Source: DATJPR01 sp035506295 (lineage in GTDB: Bacteria > Bacteroidota > Ignavibacteria > UBA10030 > UBA6906). From it: DNA of 19,209 bases. The position numbers were made by a program, and so were the translations under genes. Within the stretch, counting starts at the first letter, position 1. Every line of letters begins with the position of its first letter. This document shows positions 14,333 to 19,209 of the stretch, in pieces. Under the pieces are notes generated by a model. The model worked only from the letters and a program-made list of their open reading frames with translations, made no database searches and was not told the DNA's origin. The DNA is taken from contig DATJPR010000056.1 in NCBI GenBank assembly GCA_035506295.1, positions 1 to 19,209 of the forward strand, given 5' to 3'.

Positions 14333-15070
14333 ATGAAGCAGAAAAGCGCGAAGACTCTGCAATCGCCTACGGCCGCCGACCGGAAAAGAGCCGTCGCCAT
14401 TCTCGACGGCTTGCGGAAGGCATTTCCTGAGGCAAAGACGGCGCTGGAATACCGCTCTCCATTTGAGCTCCTCGTGGCCACTATTCTTTCCGCACAGTGC
14501 ACGGACGTGCGGGTGAACATCGTCACGAAGGATCTCTTCAAGAAATACACCTCGGTTGAATCGTTCGCCTCCGCTGATCAGGCTGTTCTTGAAAAGGATA
14601 TTCACTCTACAGGTTTTTTCCGGATGAAGGCGAAGAACATCATCGGGTGCAGCAAAGCGCTCGTCGAGAGATTTGGCGGTCAGGTGCCTTCGACGATGGA
14701 AGACCTGGTGACCCTCCCCGGGGTCGGGAGGAAAACGGCAAACGTCCTTCTTTCAGAGTCGTTCGGAAAGAATGAAGGGGTGGTCGTCGACACGCACGTG
14801 CAGCGGCTCTCGCAGAGGATGGGGCTGACCTCAAATGAAGACCCTGGTGCCATCGAGGAGGATTTGATGGCGTTGTTCCCCCGGGAACGTTGGGGTGAGG
14901 TGGGGATGGCGTTCATCCTGCACGGGAGAAAGACGTGCGCGGCAAAGAAGCCGCAGTGTGAAATCTGCGAAGTAGCGAAGCTCTGTCCATCCGCATTTTC
15001 GTTCGAAAAATCAGCACACTCGAAGCCGAAGAAGCAGCAGAAGAGGTCGACTCCCAAGAAGAGACGGTAG
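14333..15070 (+). CDS. nth: Endonuclease III (DNA glycosylase/AP lyase)
   Basis: 245 residues from this start, which has AGGGAGGGAG about 8 bases upstream; an in-frame ATG at 14291 lacks such a site and is disfavoured. The protein excises oxidised pyrimidines and cleaves the abasic site in base-excision repair. Seen: LLVATILSAQCTDVRVN, the helix-hairpin-helix LPGVGRKTANVLL with the catalytic Lys position occupied by K, the catalytic Asp in VVVDTHVQRLSQRMGL, and the [4Fe-4S] ligands Cys202, Cys209, Cys212 and Cys218 with the exact C-x6-C-x2-C-x5-C spacing. A strongly basic tail (about 227-245, Lys/Arg-rich) extends past the E. coli-like end and may add DNA contacts. Confidence 0.97.
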   Translation: MKQKSAKTLQSPTAADRKRAVAILDGLRKAFPEAKTALEYRSPFELLVATILSAQCTDVRVNIVTKDLFKKYTSVESFASADQAVLEKDIHSTGFFRMKAKNIIGCSKALVERFGGQVPSTMEDLVTLPGVGRKTANVLLSESFGKNEGVVVDTHVQRLSQRMGLTSNEDPGAIEEDLMALFPRERWGEVGMAFILHGRKTCAAKKPQCEICEVAKLCPSAFSFEKSAHSKPKKQQKRSTPKKRR

Positions 15071-15156
15071 CGATCGATGTTGTACAAATCCTCAACATGC
15101 TGCGTCGTTGCCAACCTTGGGAATTGTCCTGCGGCTGATTCGCATCTTCGACAATC
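15071..15156. other. Intergenic stretch after nth
   Basis: A weak inverted repeat, ATGTTG (15077-15082) with CAACAT (15093-15098), lies six bases after the nth stop. No T-run follows. I see nothing else before the palindrome at 15157. Confidence 0.25.
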
Positions 15157-15170
15157 AGAGAATATTCTCT
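15157..15170. promoter_or_regulatory. Perfect 14-base palindrome, candidate operator of the hydrogenase operon
   Basis: AGAGAATATTCTCT equals its reverse complement. It lies 44 bases upstream of the sigma54-like element and about 80 bases before the likely transcription start, a position suited to an activator or enhancer-type site. It does not match the FNR (TTGAT-N4-ATCAA) pattern. Function is inference. Confidence 0.45.
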
Positions 15171-15213
15171 CTGTGAATAGCTGTTAATTCCCTCTATCGT
15201 TCTTCCCGCCACG

Positions 15214-15229
15214 TGGCACGCCCTTTGGG
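15214..15229 (+). promoter_or_regulatory. Sigma54-like promoter element of the hydrogenase operon
   Basis: TGGCACG (15214-15220), four bases, then TTGGG (15225-15229) matches the -24/-12 consensus TGGCACG-N4-TTGCW except for G in place of the -12 C. Initiation would fall near 15240, giving a leader of about 50 bases to the ATG at 15289. The mismatch at a conserved base keeps the call tentative. Confidence 0.4.
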
Positions 15230-15288
15230 TGCGGCGATGCAAGATTCATCTCATTTTTTCCTCTCTCCACATAGCCGAGAATGCACCC

Positions 15289-16410
15289 ATGCTCACCCTT
15301 GAGCTGAGGGATCTCGATGAGGTTCTCACCGCACTGGCCAATCGTGGTTATCAGATCGTAGGACCGACGATACGAGATAAGGCCATTGTCATAGATCAGA
15401 TTTCCTCAGTGAAGGATCTTCCCGGTGGATGGACCGATCTTCACGATCCCGGTTCGTATTCGTTGAAAAAGCGGAAGGACGCGGCGGTTTTCGGTTACGT
15501 CGTCGGGCCTTTCTCCCTGAAGAGCTTTCTCTCCCCCCCGCGCACGCGGGTGATCGCGATTCGAAAGAACGGGAAAGGCTTCGAGAGAGAGCCTGCAGCT
15601 CCCCAGGGGGAGATGAAGCCCCTGGCGTTCGTAGGCGCCCGTGCCTGTGATCTGTACGCACTCGCCCTTGATGATCGTATTTTCCTGGAGGGGCCATTTC
15701 CGGAGCCTTTCTACCAGCGAGTTCGATCATCGATGTTTATTCTCGCGGTCGACTGCGCTCAGCCGGGCGGAACATGCTTCTGCACCTCATTCGGCTACGG
15801 GCCGAAGGCACAGAAGGGATTCGACATCGCAGTGACGGAACTCTGTGAGGATGGGCATCATGTGTTTCTTGCCCGGGCGGGATCCGAGCGCGGGGAAGAA
15901 GTGCTCGCTTCGCTGAAGGTCTCCGAATCCTCGCCCTCGGAGATCGCGGCGGCAGAACAACAGGCGCGTGAGGCCGCTTCCAGCGTTCCGCGTCACGTCG
16001 ATGTTGCGAAGGCGGCAGCAGTGCTTCCCGATCTCTTCGATGCTCCTGCCTGGGACGACATCGCCAAGCGCTGTCTTGCCTGTGCGAACTGCACGATGGT
16101 TTGTCCGACGTGTTTTTGCTCCACTGTTGAAGAGACGACGAATCTCACCGGAACGAGTGCAGAGCGGTGGCGACGATGGGATTCCTGTTTTACGATGGAC
16201 TTCACAAAGGTTGCCGGAGGCAACGTCCGTCCTTCGACGAAGGCGCGGTTCCGGCAGCGGGTCATGCACAAATTCTCGTACTGGCTCGACCAATTCGGTT
16301 CAGCGGGATGCTGCGGATGCGGCAGGTGTATCACCTGGTGCCCCGCAGGCATCGATGTGACGGCCTATCTGGAGGCTCTCTGTGCCGGACAGGGTAACGG
16401 AACACGTTAA
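15289..16410 (+). CDS. hydB: Group 3b [NiFe] hydrogenase (sulfhydrogenase) beta subunit
   Basis: 373 residues from the ATG at 15289; an in-frame GTG at 15229 is possible, but it would sit inside the candidate promoter and add an unconserved stretch. The N-terminal two thirds carry FVGARACDLYALALDDRIF and FILAVDCAQPGGTCFC, typical of HydB/AsrA-like electron-transfer subunits. The C-terminal third holds two [4Fe-4S] ligand sets: Cys262, Cys265, Cys268, Cys272 (CLACANCTMVCP) and Cys341, Cys344, Cys347, Cys351 (CGCGRCITWCP). In the soluble heterotetramer it relays electrons between the flavin-containing gamma subunit and the hydrogenase small subunit. It heads the operon; the next gene begins 20 bases downstream. 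Confidence 0.93.
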   Translation: MLTLELRDLDEVLTALANRGYQIVGPTIRDKAIVIDQISSVKDLPGGWTDLHDPGSYSLKKRKDAAVFGYVVGPFSLKSFLSPPRTRVIAIRKNGKGFEREPAAPQGEMKPLAFVGARACDLYALALDDRIFLEGPFPEPFYQRVRSSMFILAVDCAQPGGTCFCTSFGYGPKAQKGFDIAVTELCEDGHHVFLARAGSERGEEVLASLKVSESSPSEIAAAEQQAREAASSVPRHVDVAKAAAVLPDLFDAPAWDDIAKRCLACANCTMVCPTCFCSTVEETTNLTGTSAERWRRWDSCFTMDFTKVAGGNVRPSTKARFRQRVMHKFSYWLDQFGSAGCCGCGRCITWCPAGIDVTAYLEALCAGQGNGTR

Positions 16411-16430
16411 CCCAAGGAAAGGGCTATGCC

Positions 16431-16910
16431 ATGAACATCGAAAATCTCTCTGAGATTCTTCGCCAGCATCCGTTTCTCGCGGATCTGCCGGAAGACCACA
16501 TGGCGATTATCACGGGTTGTGCCTTGAACGCGCATTTCACTGAAGGATCGATGCTGATCCGGGAAGGTGAAATTGCGGACAAGTTTTTCCTGCTGCGGAG
16601 CGGACGCGTAACGCTCGAGATGGATATGCCGCCCCGCGGTTCCCTTCGCATTCAGACCGTCGGTCCCGGCGAAGTCCTCGGCTGGTCGTGGCTTATCTCG
16701 CCATACCGTTGGCATTTTAGCGCACGTGCGGTGGCCGATGTCCGAGCGATCGCTCTCGATGCCGAGTGCCTCAGGACCAAATGCCAGAAGGACCATGACT
16801 TCGGCTACGTCATTCTCGATCGCTTTGTTCGCCTGATGGAAGACCGGCTCCAGGCGACGCGTCTCCAGTTGCTTGACCTTGCTTTGCTTTCTCCGGAGGT
16901 TGCCCGATGA
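16431..16910 (+). CDS. Cyclic-nucleotide-binding-domain protein within the hydrogenase operon
   Basis: 159 residues forming one CRP-like cyclic-nucleotide-binding domain and a C-terminal helix, with no DNA-binding helix-turn-helix. Visible: the strand-rich start FTEGSMLIREGEIADKFFLL, SGRVTLEMD, and a phosphate-binding cassette region beginning GEVLG at residue 80 and running through YRWHFSARA (92-100). The cassette is longer than in E. coli CRP, and either Arg93 or Arg99 could be the phosphate ligand. It may be a ligand-sensing partner of the hydrogenase or have lost nucleotide binding. Genes of this type accompany group 3b hydrogenases in several phyla, to my knowledge without an assigned role. 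AAGGAAAGGG precedes the start, and its stop overlaps the next start in ATGA. Confidence 0.88.
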   Translation: MNIENLSEILRQHPFLADLPEDHMAIITGCALNAHFTEGSMLIREGEIADKFFLLRSGRVTLEMDMPPRGSLRIQTVGPGEVLGWSWLISPYRWHFSARAVADVRAIALDAECLRTKCQKDHDFGYVILDRFVRLMEDRLQATRLQLLDLALLSPEVAR

Positions 16911-17767
16911 TGCCAGCGGTGGAAACACCTGCAAAGAACAATTCTGCTCCGATGATGTTGTACCCTTCGGAGATTCGAAGGACGCTCTGGGAAACGGAGG
17001 ACACGTTCACGCTGGTCCTCGATGTCGATCATCGTCCGGAGCGCTACGCGTTCAGGCCCGGACAATTCAACATGGTGTACGTCTTCGGGGTCGGCGAAGC
17101 CGCGATTTCCATCAGCTCGGATCCGGGAAAGCCCGCCCAGATCGCCCACACGATCCACCGCGTCGGCACCGTCACCAGCGCGCTCGCCCAGATGCGCAAG
17201 GGGGATATCGTCGGGATCCGCGGGCCGTTCGGCACAAGCTGGCCGATCGAGGAGGCGAAGGGCAAGGACGTGTGTATCGTGGCCGGGGGGATCGGTCTCG
17301 CTCCGCTCCGGCCTGTGATGTACGAACTGCTCCGCCGGCGCTCCGACTTCGGCAGGATCATGCTCTTGTACGGCGCGCGCAGTCCGATCGACCTCCTCTT
17401 TCGTGTCGAGCTCGAACAGTGGGGGAGACAGAGCCACGTGGAGGTTATCGTGACGGTGGACAGAGGGGACTCATCGTGGAAGGGATATATCGGCGTGGTC
17501 ACTCACCTGTTCTCCTACCTCAAACTCGATGCCCGGGAAACGTTGGCCTTCGTCTGCGGTCCCGAGGTGATGATGAAGTACACGCTCGACGAGCTGGAAC
17601 GGCGCGGCATTCCCCCCGAACAGGTGTTCGTCTCGTTGGAGCGAAACATGAAATGTGCCGTGGGCTTGTGCGGACATTGCCAGCTGGGACCGGTCTTCGT
17701 GTGCAAGGACGGCCCCGTCTTCCGCCTGCCTGTGGTGCGCGGCTTACTCGACAAGAAGGAAATGTGA
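16907..17767 (+). CDS. hydG: Group 3b [NiFe] hydrogenase gamma subunit (FAD/NAD(P)-binding, [2Fe-2S])
   Basis: 286 residues of the ferredoxin-NADP reductase/dihydroorotate dehydrogenase electron-transfer-subunit type. An FAD-binding barrel holds FRPGQFNMVYV followed by ISISS; the NAD(P)-binding half holds GGIGLAPLRPVMYEL (about 127-141), LLYGARSP and FVCGPEVMMKYT; and the end binds a [2Fe-2S] cluster through Cys250, Cys255, Cys258 and Cys266 (CAVGLCGHC). It exchanges electrons with NAD(P)H; group 3b enzymes generally prefer NADP(H), but the sequence alone does not settle this here. The start overlaps the preceding stop by four bases and the next gene follows after two bases, so translation is probably coupled along the operon. 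Confidence 0.94.
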   Translation: MMPAVETPAKNNSAPMMLYPSEIRRTLWETEDTFTLVLDVDHRPERYAFRPGQFNMVYVFGVGEAAISISSDPGKPAQIAHTIHRVGTVTSALAQMRKGDIVGIRGPFGTSWPIEEAKGKDVCIVAGGIGLAPLRPVMYELLRRRSDFGRIMLLYGARSPIDLLFRVELEQWGRQSHVEVIVTVDRGDSSWKGYIGVVTHLFSYLKLDARETLAFVCGPEVMMKYTLDELERRGIPPEQVFVSLERNMKCAVGLCGHCQLGPVFVCKDGPVFRLPVVRGLLDKKEM

Positions 17768-17769
17768 CC

Positions 17770-18555
17770 ATGACGACCAGGAAGCCCCGAATCGCCGTGT
17801 TCAAATTCGCCTCGTGCGATGGTTGCCAGCTGTCGCTGATCGACGCAGAAGATGAGCTCCTCGCCGTGGCTGGTGCGGTGGAAATCGCCCATTTCCCGGA
17901 AGTAACGCGCCATTCGGTCCGCGGCCCGTATGACATCGGTCTGGTGGAAGGAAGCATCACGACCCCTTCCGACGTCGAGCGGATCCGCGACGTCCGCAAG
18001 CAATGCCGCGCCCTCATCACCCTGGGAGCGTGTGCAACCGCCGGAGGGATCCAGGCGCTGAGGAACTGGAAGGATGTAAAGGACTTCGCAAGATTGATCT
18101 ATGCTTCCCCTGGAGTGATCTCAACGCTCGACCGCTCGATGCCGGTTGGTTCCTATGTGCACGTGGATTTCGAACTCCGGGGATGTCCGATCAACAAGTA
18201 TCAGTTGATCGAAGTGCTGGGCGCCTTCCTCAACAAGCGAAAGCCGAACATCCCGACCCACAGTGTCTGCATCGACTGCAAGCTTCGCGGCAATGTCTGT
18301 GTGATGACGGCGCAGGGCGTCCCCTGCCTCGGACCGGTCACCCAGGCCGGCTGCGGCGCCCTCTGTCCTGCAACTCATCGCGGCTGCTATGGCTGCTTCG
18401 GGCCGATGGAGAATCCCAACACCTCGTCCCTGGCAAACCAATTCTCTGAGCTTGGGTGCAGCCGCAATGACATCATGCGCTCGTTCCGCGGTTTCAACGC
18501 CTATGCAGAAGCATTCAGAAAAGAGAGCGACCTCCATGAAGACGAAGGCCATTAA
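17770..18555 (+). CDS. hydD: Group 3b [NiFe] hydrogenase delta (small) subunit
   Basis: 261 residues. Small-subunit hallmarks are FASCDGCQLSLID (Cys16, Cys19) for the proximal cluster, LGACATAGGIQALRN (Cys88), RGCPINKYQLIEVL (Cys139) and a Cys-rich C-terminal half (VCIDCKLRGNVCV, GCGALCPATHRGCYGCFG) that binds further [4Fe-4S] clusters. There is no twin-arginine signal, so the enzyme is cytoplasmic, as expected for group 3. The ATG at 17770 is preferred: the frame is open back to 16873, but that extension reads antisensically through hydG codons in another frame and encodes nothing recognisable. The last 20 bases overlap the start of hydA. Confidence 0.95.
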   Translation: MTTRKPRIAVFKFASCDGCQLSLIDAEDELLAVAGAVEIAHFPEVTRHSVRGPYDIGLVEGSITTPSDVERIRDVRKQCRALITLGACATAGGIQALRNWKDVKDFARLIYASPGVISTLDRSMPVGSYVHVDFELRGCPINKYQLIEVLGAFLNKRKPNIPTHSVCIDCKLRGNVCVMTAQGVPCLGPVTQAGCGALCPATHRGCYGCFGPMENPNTSSLANQFSELGCSRNDIMRSFRGFNAYAEAFRKESDLHEDEGH

Positions 18556-19209
18556 AGTCGACGAGCTTGCCCGGGTTGAAGGGGAAGGGGGAATTCTTGT
18601 GAAGATCGCCGACGGATCGGTCACCGATGTTCGGGTCAGGATTCCCGAACCCCCGCGGTTCTTCGAAGCATTCCTCCGCGGACGGGACTATACGGAAGCA
18701 CCCGATATCACGGCACGGATCTGCGGCATATGTCCTGTCGCCTATCAGTTGACATCCGTTCGGGCGATGGAAGAAGCGTTCCAGGTCTCCATACCCGATC
18801 ATATCCGCCGGCTGCGAAGGCTGCTCTATTGCGGAGAGTATATCGAGAGCCATGTGCTGCACGCGGCGCTGCTGCATGCGCCGGACTACCTCGGGTTCGA
18901 TGACGCGCTCGTGCTGGCGCGCGAGCACCCCGCTCTCGTCAAGAACGCGCTCGCAATGAAAAAAGCAGGGAACGACCTTGTCATCGCTGTGGGCGGCCGT
19001 GAGATCCACCCGATGAATGTGAAGGTCGGCGGGTTCTACCGCGCACCGCGGAAGGTGGAGCTCGAGAGATTGCGCGACCGGCTGGCCTGGGGACGGGACA
19101 CCGTCGTCGACTTTGCGCATGCCGTCGCGCGATTCCCGATTCCCGATTTCAATGTCACCTACGAATTCGTGTCGCTGTTTTCACCCGACGAGTACCCGCT
19201 GTGCGAGGG
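18536..19209 (+). CDS. hydA: Group 3b [NiFe] hydrogenase alpha (large, catalytic) subunit (3' partial)
   Basis: The gene runs off the window; 224 complete codons are visible. It begins IKVDELARVEGEGG, the usual large-subunit start, and carries the N-terminal nickel-binding motif RICGICP with Cys63 and Cys66, two of the four cysteines that hold the NiFe(CN)2CO centre; the C-terminal pair lies beyond the window. IRRLRRLLYCGEYIESHVLH and GGREIHPMNVKVGGFYR also match group 3 large subunits. The enzyme would reversibly oxidise H2 with NAD(P)+, and some homologues also reduce elemental sulfur or polysulfide. The start overlaps the end of hydD by 20 bases, which suggests coupled translation of the two core subunits. 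Confidence 0.95.
   Translation, partial: MKTKAIKVDELARVEGEGGILVKIADGSVTDVRVRIPEPPRFFEAFLRGRDYTEAPDITARICGICPVAYQLTSVRAMEEAFQVSIPDHIRRLRRLLYCGEYIESHVLHAALLHAPDYLGFDDALVLAREHPALVKNALAMKKAGNDLVIAVGGREIHPMNVKVGGFYRAPRKVELERLRDRLAWGRDTVVDFAHAVARFPIPDFNVTYEFVSLFSPDEYPLCE

Noticed and set aside
16873..17769. Open frame continuing nearly 300 codons upstream of hydD
   Set aside because: It runs in another frame through hydG, encodes an Arg/Ala/Gly-rich product without recognisable motifs, and is explained by GC-rich third positions in hydG. hydD has a proper ATG right after the hydG stop.

Overview
The window reads as a chromosomal stretch of a bacterium from the FCB group, most likely Bacteroidota/Chlorobiota and plausibly Ignavibacteria-like. 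This rests on two secreted proteins ending in a type IX secretion sorting domain of the NYPNPFNP type, many lipoproteins with a short signal and an FSC/LSC lipobox, a TonB-dependent receptor, a gingipain-family peptidase, and a moderately high GC content. The taxonomic call is an inference; no marker gene decides it.

Layout. Bases 1-2875: 3' part of an outer-membrane TonB-dependent-receptor-like barrel, followed by a lipoprotein with Ig-like (Big_5) domains. Bases 2950-7050: a serpin lipoprotein, a lipoprotein that appears to combine an emfourin-like domain with two BsuPI-like domains (both peptidase-inhibitor folds), and a C25 (gingipain-family) cysteine peptidase with a T9SS sorting domain. 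I read this as a possible peptidase/inhibitor module, the most interesting part of the window. Bases 7143-8043: an unrecognised lipoprotein preceded by a strong hairpin. Bases 8058-8400: promoter, tRNA-Pro(CGG) and a candidate terminator; the tRNA is flanked on both sides by degenerate repeats with a 7-base period. Bases 8524-11133: a large secreted Asp-box/BNR propeller protein with a T9SS domain, then a second heptad-repeat area, then a small BamE/SmpA-like lipoprotein behind a good sigma70-type promoter.

Bases 11136-15070 hold housekeeping genes: a YciO/Sua5-family protein on the minus strand (the only protein gene on that strand), a receiver-only response regulator, the ribosome-assembly GTPase Der, uracil phosphoribosyltransferase and endonuclease III. 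Der and Upp overlap by four bases and Nth follows closely.

Bases 15157-19209 carry a compact operon for a group 3b [NiFe] hydrogenase (sulfhydrogenase type): beta subunit, a small cyclic-nucleotide-binding-domain protein, gamma, delta, and the 5' part of the alpha (catalytic) subunit, cut by the window end. Electrons would pass between NAD(P)H at the flavin/[2Fe-2S] gamma subunit, the Fe-S clusters of beta and delta, and the NiFe site of alpha. A sigma54-like element and a 14-base perfect palindrome lie upstream.

Genes are tightly packed. No stretch longer than 300 bases lacks a gene, and I see no insertion sequence, CRISPR array or rRNA.
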